Source of the DNA: an uncultured Eubacteriales bacterium
GTDB lineage: Bacteria > Bacillota > Clostridia > Monoglobales > Monoglobaceae
Direction: 5' to 3'
DNA: 10,796 nt
NCBI GenBank assembly: GCA_905201285.1
Contig: CAJKNM010000056.1
Span: 1-10,796 of the forward strand
The notes beneath the pieces were generated by a model. The model was not told the origin of the DNA. It ran no database searches and saw only the letters and a list, made by a program, of their open reading frames with translations. Shown here piece by piece: positions 1 through 7,266 of the stretch. Both the position numbers and the translations under genes were made by a program. Within the stretch, counting starts at the first letter, position 1. Every line of letters starts with the position of its first letter.

Positions 1-24
1 AATTTAATTATAGGAGAAATATTT

Positions 25-2214
25 ATGATTACTTTTGATAAAGAAAAGCAAATTTTTCATTTGCAGACGCCGAATACTTCTTATATGATAGGGATATACG
101 GCGGATATTTGTTAGAACATTTGTACTGGGGCAAGCGTGTTGACAGCACAAGCGGAATGTTTGGCACAGAGAGCCGCACCGCTTGCTTCGGTGCAAATGA
201 CGCCGAGCTTTCGGAACAGGGAATATCCGCATCTACCGATGCTATCCCTCAGGAATACTCGTTCTACGGAAGCTGTGATTTAAGAAAGCCCGCGTTTCAC
301 GCAATATATGCGGACGGAAGCCGTATAACGAAGATGAAATATGATTCCTATGTAATAAAAGCGGGAAAGCCGAAGCTTTGCGGACTTCCGGCCACATACG
401 TTGAAAATGATAGCGAAGCCGATACGCTTGAAATTTCCGTTAAGGACGAGTTGACCGGGCTTAAATTGATTTACAGATACACCGCGTTTAATAATTATGA
501 TGCTATAACCAGAAATGTTGAGGTTATAAACGACGGAGATGCCGCGGTGAGCGTTGATACGGTTATGAGCTGTAACGTAGACTTCACAGGTGCTGACTTT
601 GATATGATTAACCTGTCGGGAAGCTGGGCAAGAGAGAGACATATCGAACGCAGAGCGCTCGGAACAGGCACAACAAAAATTGAAAGCCGACGCGGTTCAA
701 GTTCACACCACCAAAGTCCGTTTTTCGCCCTTGCCGAAAAGACAGCTAATGAAAAACACGGTGATGTTTACGGCTTCAGCTTTGTATACAGCGGTAATTT
801 CGAGGCGGGTGTTGAGGTAGATACATATGGCCGGACGAGAGCGTTTATGGGAATAAACTCATGTGACTTCGCGTGGCTTCTCGAGCCGGGCGAGACGTTT
901 ACCGCGCCGGAGGTTGTTATGGTATATTCGGCGGGCGGATTCGGCGAGATGTCGAAAACGTTTAACAGGCTCTATCAGAAAAGACTTGCAAGAGGTAAGT
1001 ACAGAGATGCAGAGCGCCCGGTTCTTATAAATAACTGGGAGGCGACATATTTTAATTTTGATGAAGACAAGATTGTGGATATTGCTAAGACCGCTAAAAA
1101 AGCAGGGATAGAGATGCTTGTTTTGGATGACGGCTGGTTCGGAAAAAGAGACAGCGACAACTGCTCACTCGGCGACTGGTATGCCGATACCAAAAAGCTT
1201 CCGAACGGTATCCCCGGACTTGTGAAGAAGGTAAATGATATAGGAATGAAGTTCGGCCTTTGGTTTGAACCTGAAATGATTTCGCCCGACAGCGACCTGT
1301 ACCGTGCGCATCCGGATTGGTGTCTTCACGTTAAAGGAAGAAAGAGAAGCGAGAGCAGAAATCAGCTTATACTTGACTTTTCACGCAGTGATGTTCAAGA
1401 GTACATAACGAAATCATTAAAGGACGTGTTGAATTCCGCACCGATTGAATATGTCAAGTGGGATATGAACAGAAATATGACCTGTATAGGTTCGGCCTTG
1501 CTTCCGCCGGAAAGACAGGCCGAAACAGCGCATCGGTATATGCTCGGACTTTACAGCGTGCTTGAGAATATTATGGGAAGCTTCCCCGATGTTTTGTTTG
1601 AAGGCTGCAGCGGCGGCGGAGGCAGATTCGATGCGGGAATGATGTATTACTTTAACCAGTATTGGACAAGTGACGATACAGATGCGATTGAGCGTATGTA
1701 TATCCAGCACGGAACAAGCCTTGTTATGCCGGCGGCGTTTATGGGTTCACACGTTTCAGCTGTTCCGAATCACCAGGTCGGAAGAGTTTCGCCGCTTAAA
1801 ACCCGTGGGTATATTGCAATGTGCGGTCAGCTCGGCTATGAGCTTGACGTGACAAAGATGAGCGATGAAGAACTCTCTGAAATAAAAGAACAGATAGAGG
1901 TTTATAAGTCTGTTCGCGGAGTTATTCATAACGGAGATATGTATAGGCTTGTCTCACCGTTTGAAAGCAGTCATACCGCGTGGGAGTATGTTTCTGAGGA
2001 TAAAAAGATGGCTGTTATGTTCTATTTTACAATAATGACTGCGCCGTCTGTGATTAATAAGTATGTGAAACTTGAGGGTCTTGAACCCGATAAACTGTAT
2101 AAGCTTCGGGAAACAGGCGAGGTTTACAGCGGTGATGTTTTGATGAACAGAGGAATAAGTATGCCTTACGGAAAAGATTGTGAAGGGCGTATGCTTGTTT
2201 TTGATTTGATATAA
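25..2214 (+). CDS. Alpha-galactosidase, glycoside hydrolase family 36
   Basis: This enzyme hydrolyses terminal alpha-1,6-linked galactose from raffinose-type oligosaccharides and melibiose by a retaining mechanism. No signal peptide is visible, so it probably acts in the cytoplasm on imported sugars. The protein is 729 residues, the usual full length for bacterial GH36 enzymes such as Geobacillus AgaA. An N-terminal beta-sandwich (about 1-325) precedes the TIM barrel, which opens near RPVLINNWEA (331-340). LDDGWFGKR lies at 367-375. KWDMNR (478-483) carries the expected nucleophile Asp480. CSGGGGRFD (528-536) is followed by WTSDDTD (547-553) with the expected acid/base Asp550. A C-terminal beta domain follows from about 650. 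TAGGAGAAA at 11-19 supports the ATG at 25. No promoter is visible in the 24 bases upstream, so it may be the last gene of a sugar-uptake operon. The family call is secure; the exact natural sugar is not. Confidence 0.96.
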   Translation: MITFDKEKQIFHLQTPNTSYMIGIYGGYLLEHLYWGKRVDSTSGMFGTESRTACFGANDAELSEQGISASTDAIPQEYSFYGSCDLRKPAFHAIYADGSRITKMKYDSYVIKAGKPKLCGLPATYVENDSEADTLEISVKDELTGLKLIYRYTAFNNYDAITRNVEVINDGDAAVSVDTVMSCNVDFTGADFDMINLSGSWARERHIERRALGTGTTKIESRRGSSSHHQSPFFALAEKTANEKHGDVYGFSFVYSGNFEAGVEVDTYGRTRAFMGINSCDFAWLLEPGETFTAPEVVMVYSAGGFGEMSKTFNRLYQKRLARGKYRDAERPVLINNWEATYFNFDEDKIVDIAKTAKKAGIEMLVLDDGWFGKRDSDNCSLGDWYADTKKLPNGIPGLVKKVNDIGMKFGLWFEPEMISPDSDLYRAHPDWCLHVKGRKRSESRNQLILDFSRSDVQEYITKSLKDVLNSAPIEYVKWDMNRNMTCIGSALLPPERQAETAHRYMLGLYSVLENIMGSFPDVLFEGCSGGGGRFDAGMMYYFNQYWTSDDTDAIERMYIQHGTSLVMPAAFMGSHVSAVPNHQVGRVSPLKTRGYIAMCGQLGYELDVTKMSDEELSEIKEQIEVYKSVRGVIHNGDMYRLVSPFESSHTAWEYVSEDKKMAVMFYFTIMTAPSVINKYVKLEGLEPDKLYKLRETGEVYSGDVLMNRGISMPYGKDCEGRMLVFDLI

Positions 2215-2220
2215 ATAATA

Positions 2221-2236
2221 GGGGGCGATACGCCCC
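2221..2236. terminator. Shared hairpin terminator between convergent genes
   Basis: A six-base-pair stem GGGGCG/CGCCCC closes a three-base ATA loop. It fills the 23-base gap between the stop codons of the alpha-galactosidase (+) and the SGNH protein gene (-). Sequence on both sides is AT-rich (TATTATTTATAT when read leftward, ATTAATTTG when read rightward), but neither side has an uninterrupted T-run. It is probably a bidirectional terminator of moderate strength. Confidence 0.6.
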
Positions 2237-2237
2237 A

Positions 2238-3227
2238 TTAATTTGTGTCCTTTTTTAATTGTGTGTCAAACTGTTCGTTATATGTTTTTAAATCCGAATC
2301 CCACTGTGAATAAGCTGAGTCACCGCGCCGATCGGTAAGGCCGTATTTTTGAAGATAATCGGCGAGGGCATTCGAAACCTTTCGTGCACCGCGATAGTTC
2401 ATATGCATACCGCCGTCACGTGTGTCGGTATCCCAGTCGATATCGGCGAGAGATTCGTTATAGTTCATATCGATAAATGTTATGTTGTTTTCTTCTGCAT
2501 ATTTTGCTATTACATTATGCCTGTCCTCGTTCCACGATGAGGCTGAGGGAACGCTTAAAAACATAAGCTCTATGTTATTTTTCCGGCAAAGAGCCTGAAT
2601 CCGTTTTAAATACAGCACTGTTGCGCTCCGCAGGTACGGATACCGGTCGGGATTATCCATATATTCATCGCTCCCGGTATAGGGTACGGTCTGAAGGTTC
2701 ACATAGTGACCCTTGTTATTGTCCTTCCAGCTATAGTCGAACTTTTTTGTATAGTCACTGATATGCTTCCAGTTATCATGATAATGAAAGACAGGAAGGT
2801 AATATTCAAGCATTTCGGATACTGTTTCATCATATTTATCGGTTGAACTGTTGCCCTTTCCGCCGTTTTCATAAATGCTGTCTGTTTCTATGATGAAAAG
2901 CTTCGGCTTTTGGGTTCTGAGAATTTCTTTCATTAGGTAATAGTCACCGCTTATGCTTTGCCACGGCTTCCCGCAGACATAGCCGGTATAGCCGTATTTG
3001 TTGTAGATGTCAAGCGGAGCAACACCCTCAGAAACATTACTGTCACCCAAAACAAAGTAGTCAAGTGAATTTTCGGGTTCGCCGATATAGCCGCCGGCAC
3101 TGTATTGTTTTAAAGTTCGGTTACTCTTCGGAAGGAAGAGAAGCGACAACCCAAATAACACAAGAGCCAAAACAGTCAGAAAAACAAGAATTTTAAGAAT
3201 TATTTTTATTCTGGTCAAAGAAAACAT
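2238..3227 (-). CDS. Membrane-anchored SGNH/DltD-like acyltransferase partner
   Basis: This 329-residue protein has one N-terminal membrane segment (about 8-32), followed by a domain expected outside the cell. VLGDSNVSEG (59-68) looks like the SGNH block I motif with Ser63 as the candidate nucleophile. RDGGMHMNYRGARK (270-283) near the C-terminus supplies His275, with Asp271 or Asp268 as its likely acidic partner. This is the arrangement of DltD and AlgX/AlgJ-like proteins, which work with MBOAT proteins to place acyl groups on surface polymers. Its gene starts 11 bases after the MBOAT stop codon, and an AGGTGG ribosome binding site overlaps that stop, so the two are probably translationally coupled. 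It is the last gene of a four-gene operon. Sequence similarity to DltD itself looks weak; the role rests on motifs plus context. A plain secreted esterase is the alternative. Confidence 0.75.
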   Translation of the reverse strand: MFSLTRIKIILKILVFLTVLALVLFGLSLLFLPKSNRTLKQYSAGGYIGEPENSLDYFVLGDSNVSEGVAPLDIYNKYGYTGYVCGKPWQSISGDYYLMKEILRTQKPKLFIIETDSIYENGGKGNSSTDKYDETVSEMLEYYLPVFHYHDNWKHISDYTKKFDYSWKDNNKGHYVNLQTVPYTGSDEYMDNPDRYPYLRSATVLYLKRIQALCRKNNIELMFLSVPSASSWNEDRHNVIAKYAEENNITFIDMNYNESLADIDWDTDTRDGGMHMNYRGARKVSNALADYLQKYGLTDRRGDSAYSQWDSDLKTYNEQFDTQLKKDTN

Positions 3228-3238
3228 ATTTTCACCAC

Positions 3239-4828
3239 CTAAAACGCCGCGTAGATAAATGCAACAGGATTATAGCTTGCGCCATATGCGCCGAATACAA
3301 CGACAAGCACAACAGCAGCAATATACACACCCCAGCGGATAAATATATTATATCCGGAGACGGTTTCGCGAACAGAGACTCCTTTTTCTTTTAAAATATC
3401 AACGGTCAGCATAAGGATTACACTGAATATGATTATAGACCAGTCACAGATGTCTATGCCGAGACTGAGGAGACTTCCGTCGGTGAAAACAGATAGATTA
3501 ATCCCCTTAAACGCTGATAAAAACATCTGCCATGCGGCGTTTAAGCTGTCCGCCCGAAACATAAGCATTCCTATATTGACAAGAATAAATGTCCGTATAA
3601 CCTGAAATATCCGATAGCCGCGGCTTTTTGTATCAATTCTGAGTTTAGAGCTTATTTTTGCAAACGGCACTTCAAAAAACATTCCCATACACGTTATGAA
3701 GAAGTAGTACATACCATACATAATGTATTTTATATCCGCACCGTGCCACAGACCGTTACCGAACCATACAAGGAAAAGCACCGGCAGGGGCAGAAGAAGC
3801 CTGACCGCACCTTCCGGAAGGTGTTTTCTTATCAAAGCGGTGAATTTTTTATACCATCCCGAAAGCGATGCCCCATAAAACACGTAATCACGAAGCCAAG
3901 CGCCCAGTGTGATGTGCCATCTTCGCCAAAATTCGTTGACCGAGGTCGAAAAAAACGGCTGACGGAAGTTTTGCGGCAGATCTATGCCAAACATTTTTGC
4001 GCTTCCGACAGCTATATCCATACACCCCGAAAACTCAGCATAAATCTGAATTGTATAGAGCAGGACGGAAAGTATAATAATTATGCCGGAATACTGACTG
4101 TAGTTTGAAAATACGTTTTTGACCAAAATGTCGGCTCGGTCAGCAATAACAAGCTTTTTGAACAGTCCCCAAAAAATAAGCTGAAGGCCGAATGTAACAT
4201 TCTTGTATGACAGCTTATGACCGTAATACAGCTGATCACCCACCTCGTCAAAGCGGCTGATCGGACCCTCAACAACGGTCGGGAAGAATATAAGATATAA
4301 AATGACCTTAACGGGATTTCTTGATGCCTTATACTTTCCGCGGTATACGTCTATTAAATAGCTTGCCGCCTGAAGTGTATAAAAGGATATTCCGAGGGGC
4401 ATAATTATCTTTTTAATCTGAAAGGGCTGACCCAAACCTAAGACGTTTAAAACTCCGTTTGCTGTCTCAGCAAGCAAACCGCTGTATTTAAAGTAAATAA
4501 GAAGGCCAAAGTTTAAAAGAACCGTTGTATAGCAGATAAGCTTTTTCCGCCGCTGAAACCGTTTCTTCAGCTGCTTGCGTTCATCGCGTTCAAGGCCGCC
4601 CTTTAAATCGGCAAAGCAGCTGTCGGTTCTTGATATAAACAGAGCACCGCCAAAGACGGTCATTGCTGATATAAGTATAAATAAGATTAGCTTTCCGCTT
4701 GTCGCAAAATAAAATAATATGCTCGACAGCAGAAGGACAACCCATTCAAGCTTTTTCGGCAGGATTGTGTATATTACAAACGTTCCTAAAAGAAAGAGCA
4801 GCAAATATACATATGATGAATAAGCCAT
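3239..4828 (-). CDS. MBOAT-family membrane-bound O-acyltransferase (DltB/AlgI-like)
   Basis: This polytopic membrane protein of 529 residues has many hydrophobic segments from residue 6 to the C-terminus. MBOAT proteins move an acyl group from a cytoplasmic thioester carrier across the membrane to an extracellular acceptor. The family signature is clear. VNEFWRRWHITLGAWLRDY (297-315) contains His305, and NGLWHGADIKYIMYG (358-372) contains His362, which matches the conserved catalytic histidine of DltB and AlgI. PLGISFYTLQAASYLIDVYRG (144-164) and VEGPISRF (186-193) are also typical. The protein is well over 100 residues longer than classical DltB and closer in size to AlgI-type members, because of extra membrane segments after about residue 400. 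An AAGGAG site 11 bases upstream supports the ATG. It sits between the carrier protein gene and the SGNH gene, so its donor is very likely the acyl group loaded on that carrier. Confidence 0.9.
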   Translation of the reverse strand: MAYSSYVYLLLFLLGTFVIYTILPKKLEWVVLLLSSILFYFATSGKLILFILISAMTVFGGALFISRTDSCFADLKGGLERDERKQLKKRFQRRKKLICYTTVLLNFGLLIYFKYSGLLAETANGVLNVLGLGQPFQIKKIIMPLGISFYTLQAASYLIDVYRGKYKASRNPVKVILYLIFFPTVVEGPISRFDEVGDQLYYGHKLSYKNVTFGLQLIFWGLFKKLVIADRADILVKNVFSNYSQYSGIIIILSVLLYTIQIYAEFSGCMDIAVGSAKMFGIDLPQNFRQPFFSTSVNEFWRRWHITLGAWLRDYVFYGASLSGWYKKFTALIRKHLPEGAVRLLLPLPVLFLVWFGNGLWHGADIKYIMYGMYYFFITCMGMFFEVPFAKISSKLRIDTKSRGYRIFQVIRTFILVNIGMLMFRADSLNAAWQMFLSAFKGINLSVFTDGSLLSLGIDICDWSIIIFSVILMLTVDILKEKGVSVRETVSGYNIFIRWGVYIAAVVLVVVFGAYGASYNPVAFIYAAF

Positions 4829-4868
4829 ATTATTCCGTTCTCCTTGCGTTATATGTTCGATTAATTAT

Positions 4869-5102
4869 TTACTCATCCTCGTCGGAGAGCCGTTTTATCA
4901 TTTCGTACATAGCATCGGCGGACTGAAAGTTCTCGGGAACCATATCAAGCGGAGTGAGGTCTATGTCAAATTCATCCTGTATTTCCGATGAGATTTCGAT
5001 GATGTCAAAAGAGGTTAAAAGTCCGTCATCTATAAGATGCTTTTCCGATTCAAAGTCTATGTCAGGCCTGAGGTTTTTTAAAAGTTCAATTAATTCATTC
5101 AT
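4869..5102 (-). CDS. Acyl carrier protein (DltC-like)
   Basis: This small acidic protein of 77 residues has the length and helix pattern of acyl, peptidyl and D-alanyl carrier proteins. The attachment site for the 4'-phosphopantetheine arm is most likely Ser31 within DDGLLTSFDIIEI (25-37). Classical carriers have DS(L/M) here, whereas this one has TSF. It is followed by the usual acidic recognition helix (EISSEIQDEFDID, 36-48). The arm would carry the acid activated by the adenylation enzyme encoded 17 bases upstream and present it to the MBOAT protein encoded downstream. AAGGAG lies just upstream of the ATG. The carrier fold is well supported. Naming it DltC depends on the operon, and the cargo need not be D-alanine. 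Confidence 0.88.
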   Translation of the reverse strand: MNELIELLKNLRPDIDFESEKHLIDDGLLTSFDIIEISSEIQDEFDIDLTPLDMVPENFQSADAMYEMIKRLSDEDE

Positions 5103-5119
5103 TTTTTATTCTCTCCTTA

Positions 5120-6610
5120 TTATTTTATGGCCGACAGAAGCTCTTTCCTGTCAACCTTTCCGTTTTGGTTATGCGGAAGCCTTCGCATACATACATACTC
5201 GGACGGAAGCATATATGCGGGGAGCTTCTGCGATAGCGCGCGTCTGAGTTCACTCGGCTCGGACTTCCTTCCGGTATAGACAAGTATAATTTTATCAGTG
5301 TCGGGGTTGTATAGACAGACGCCGTATGTGATGGCATCAAGCGAATTTGCGGCGGTTTCAATCTCGCCGAGTTCTATCCGATACCCCATATGTTTAATCT
5401 GAAAGTCACAGCGTGATACAAAGACAAGCTCACCATACTCGTTTTTTCTGACCAAGTCCCCCGTTTTATACACCGTTTCGGGATAGCGCTTGTTTAAAGG
5501 GTTTTGAACAAACGCCTTAGCGGTTGTTTCGGGGTTGTTATAGTAACCGGCGGCAACAATCGAACCGCGGACATAAAGCTCGCCTTCATCGGCCGGGTCT
5601 CCGTCACTGTCTATGATAATCAGACCGCAGTTTTCACAGGCGTTTCCGATAGGCACCGGTTCATCGTCGCGGAGATTTCGGCCTGCACGCCAGTAGGCGC
5701 ATATGTCGGTTGTCTCAGTCGGCCCGTAAAGGTTTGCGAATTCCGAATCGGGCAGGCTCTTTATCCAGTAGTTAAGCTGTTTGGTCGGCATAACCTCACC
5801 GGCAAACATTATAAGTTTTAGCTTTGGCGGCATAATATAGTCGAAGGTCTTTAAGTTTGCAACTATACACAACGCGGACGGAACCCAATAAATCGTGTTG
5901 ATTTTATGTTCGTTTATATATTCAATCAGCTTGAGCGGAAAGGCGAAAAGCTTTTTCGGAATAATACACATTTCCGCACCACAGCGTATAGTGGTATATA
6001 TGTCAAGCACCGACATACTGAAATAGAACGGTGTTTGGTTTCCGAAAACGGTCTGTGAGTTTATTTTAAACGCATCCTCAACCCATTTTGTGTATGAAAT
6101 TATGTTTCTGTGGTTTATAACAACGCCCTTAGGTGAACCGGTCGAGCCGGAGGTGAAAAGCACGTATACGGGGTCTGTGTCGGTTGCCGCTGCCCTTCTG
6201 TGCGAAAGCTCGGTTTCATTTATCGCGAAGCCGCTAAACCTTTCGGAATTTATTTTAATGTCGATAGAAGAGAAACAATCGGGAAGAGCCTTACCCTTGT
6301 ATATGATCGCCTTTGGCATTAAGGTGTCTAAAATTCGGGTAATTCGGCTTTCGGGCATCTCATAGTCTATCATACAATAGAAACATCCGCCGTATACAAC
6401 GCCCATACACGAAATAAGGGACGATATGCTCTTTGGCATATATATTGCGACTGCCTGACCCGCATCCACATATGATGAAATCAGGCTTCCCGCGGCTTTG
6501 GAAAGCCGTGTGAAGGCTGAGTACGAAACGGAGTTGTTCTCGTCCGAAAATATCAGTTTATCGGGAAGACGCTCGGTTGAGGTTTCAAGATAATCTAAGA
6601 TATTATTCAT
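5120..6610 (-). CDS. DltA-like adenylation enzyme with altered substrate pocket
   Basis: This stand-alone adenylation enzyme (496 residues, about DltA length) should activate a carboxylic acid with ATP and load it on the carrier protein encoded next. Core motifs run in order: FTSGSTGSPKG (152-162), NQTPFYFSMS (191-200), YGPTETT (295-301), YKTGD (381-385), HMGYRIELGEIE (407-418) and NGKVDR (483-488) with catalytic Lys485. Aligned by motif to Bacillus DltA, the Asp that holds the D-alanine amino group (FDLS) is Ser198 (FSMS), and the Cys that shapes D-alanine selectivity (FCGE) is Ala270 (FAGE). The enzyme is otherwise intact, so it is probably active on another substrate. That substrate cannot be read from the sequence. 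The first gene of its operon, it starts at an ATG 12 bases from a GGGGG stretch, a weak ribosome site; an in-frame TGA just upstream excludes longer starts. The database-style name would be D-alanine--poly(phosphoribitol) ligase or amino acid adenylation domain protein. Confidence 0.88.
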   Translation of the reverse strand: MNNILDYLETSTERLPDKLIFSDENNSVSYSAFTRLSKAAGSLISSYVDAGQAVAIYMPKSISSLISCMGVVYGGCFYCMIDYEMPESRITRILDTLMPKAIIYKGKALPDCFSSIDIKINSERFSGFAINETELSHRRAAATDTDPVYVLFTSGSTGSPKGVVINHRNIISYTKWVEDAFKINSQTVFGNQTPFYFSMSVLDIYTTIRCGAEMCIIPKKLFAFPLKLIEYINEHKINTIYWVPSALCIVANLKTFDYIMPPKLKLIMFAGEVMPTKQLNYWIKSLPDSEFANLYGPTETTDICAYWRAGRNLRDDEPVPIGNACENCGLIIIDSDGDPADEGELYVRGSIVAAGYYNNPETTAKAFVQNPLNKRYPETVYKTGDLVRKNEYGELVFVSRCDFQIKHMGYRIELGEIETAANSLDAITYGVCLYNPDTDKIILVYTGRKSEPSELRRALSQKLPAYMLPSEYVCMRRLPHNQNGKVDRKELLSAIK

Positions 6611-6627
6611 AGTTAATCATAACCCCC

Positions 6628-6650
6628 AATTAAGTTTGGTATGCTTAATT
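6628..6650. repeat. Seven-base inverted repeat downstream of the leftward promoter
   Basis: AATTAAG (6628-6634) and CTTAATT (6644-6650) form a perfect dyad with a nine-base spacer. It covers the expected start of the leftward transcript and lies just upstream of the GGGGG ribosome site. It could be an operator, or a weak hairpin at the 5' end of the operon mRNA. AT-richness raises the odds of chance. Confidence 0.4.
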
Positions 6651-6653
6651 TTT

Positions 6654-6683
6654 AGTATAGCACACAAAAATTAATAATGTTTA
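6654..6683 (-). promoter_or_regulatory. Candidate sigma-A promoter of the dlt-like operon
   Basis: On the minus strand there is an extended -10 element, TGC followed by TATACT (6659-6654). A weaker -35 candidate, TAAACA (6683-6678), lies 18 bases further upstream. Transcription would begin near 6647, giving a leader of about 37 bases before the adenylation gene. The strong extended -10 may compensate for the poor -35. Confidence 0.55.
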
Positions 6684-6708
6684 TATAAATTATGTACAAA
6701 TTATTAAT
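6670..6708. repeat. Nine-base inverted repeat over the -35 region of the leftward promoter
   Basis: ATTAATAAT (6670-6678) and ATTATTAAT (6700-6708) are perfect inverted copies 30 bases apart start to start, close to three helical turns. The inner arm touches the -35 region of the leftward promoter. The pair may bind a dimeric regulator, but the tract is very AT-rich, so this is only a candidate. Confidence 0.35.
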
Positions 6709-6731
6709 GCGGAAAAATCAAAGTTAGGGTA

Positions 6732-6760
6732 TTGAAATTATATTATAGTTTTGTTATAAT
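6732..6760 (+). promoter_or_regulatory. Near-consensus sigma-A promoter for the lipoprotein gene
   Basis: TTGAAA (6732-6737) and TATAAT (6755-6760) are separated by exactly 17 bases, and a TGT extended -10 directly precedes TATAAT. This is one mismatch from the ideal sigma-A promoter, so strong vegetative transcription starting near 6767 is expected. Confidence 0.8.
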
Positions 6761-6773
6761 ATGATAAATAGAT

Positions 6774-6795
6774 ACGCCAAATCAGGCGTTTTTTT
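6774..6795 (+). terminator. Terminator-like hairpin in the lipoprotein leader (possible attenuator)
   Basis: ACGCC (6774-6778) pairs with GGCGT (6785-6789) around a six-base loop, and seven consecutive T residues end at 6795. The hairpin begins only about seven bases after the predicted transcription start and ends just before the GGAGG ribosome site of the downstream gene. No plus-strand gene upstream needs terminating. It may attenuate the strong promoter or protect the 5' end of the message. The stem is short, so termination may be incomplete. Confidence 0.5.
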
Positions 6796-6811
6796 AACGG
6801 AGGTAAAGGAT

Positions 6812-7234
6812 ATGAAATCAAAAAAGCTGATGATAATTGCACTTTGTGCGGTTATGGCTATGACGGCGGTCGGCTGCGGAAGCAAGAATAAGTCTGCCGC
6901 TCCGGAGGCCTCAACACAACAAAATGAAACAAAGAATGGTGACGAGAAGAAGGCGGATGGCCAAAATAACGGCGATGATGAGAAAAACAGCGCGGGTTCT
7001 TCGGAAAATCAGGGAGAAAAAAGCGGAAACTCGGGTGATTCAAAAAAATCAGATGAAGCAAAGGAATCAAACGGTTCCGGGTCGGAACAAACAGAGATAA
7101 ATACAATGGATGACCTTCAGGGAAAGGTTGATGAATTTAACAATACGACCGACCCCGAGCGGAAGGAAGAACTAAGACAAGAGCTTGAGAAGTTTATCAA
7201 GCAGGCAGAGGAGCAAAGCGCAAATAACGCATAA
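6812..7234 (+). CDS. Small charged lipoprotein of unknown function
   Basis: I do not recognise the family. With the ATG at 6812 the protein has 140 residues. That start is chosen because GGAGG (6799-6803) sits eight bases upstream and because the protein then opens with a normal signal peptide. A longer in-frame start at 6761 overlaps the -10 element and has no ribosome site. The signal peptide (KKLMIIALCAVMAMTAVGC, 4-22) ends in an AVGC lipobox with Cys22 as the lipidated residue. Residues 23-95 are low complexity, rich in Lys, Glu, Asp, Asn, Ser and Gly, and likely disordered. The C-terminal 45 residues, around DLQGKVDEFNNTTDPERKEE, look helical and perhaps form a coiled coil. The gene is a single unit between its own sigma-A promoter and terminator. 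Anchoring to the outer face of the membrane is well supported; the role is unknown. Confidence 0.85.
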   Translation: MKSKKLMIIALCAVMAMTAVGCGSKNKSAAPEASTQQNETKNGDEKKADGQNNGDDEKNSAGSSENQGEKSGNSGDSKKSDEAKESNGSGSEQTEINTMDDLQGKVDEFNNTTDPERKEELRQELEKFIKQAEEQSANNA

Positions 7235-7236
7235 AC

Positions 7237-7265
7237 AAAGGCAGCCGTTTCGGCTGTCTTTATTT
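7237..7265 (+). terminator. Intrinsic terminator of the lipoprotein gene
   Basis: AAAGGCAGCC (7237-7246) pairs with GGCTGTCTTT (7252-7261), with one G-T wobble, around the loop GTTTC. The T-rich tail is partly inside the stem and continues as ATTT. It begins two bases after the TAA stop. Confidence 0.82.
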
Positions 7266-7266
7266 A

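Noticed and set aside
280..2238. Several minus-strand frames across the alpha-galactosidase gene
   Set aside because: They overlap a full-length GH36 enzyme with intact catalytic motifs and show no recognisable protein pattern, so they are shadows.
3743..4275. Plus- and minus-strand frames of 121 and 64 codons inside the MBOAT gene
   Set aside because: Both overlap the best-conserved part of the MBOAT protein, including the FWRRWH region, and lack ribosome sites.
5120..6610. Part of a nonribosomal peptide or siderophore cluster
   Set aside because: There is only one adenylation domain, with no condensation or thioesterase domain, and its partners (carrier, MBOAT, SGNH) give the dlt-type set.
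6761..6811. Longer N-terminus for the lipoprotein from the ATG at 6761
   Set aside because: That ATG directly follows the -10 element and precedes the likely transcription start; it has no ribosome site and would put 17 residues ahead of a perfect lipoprotein signal.
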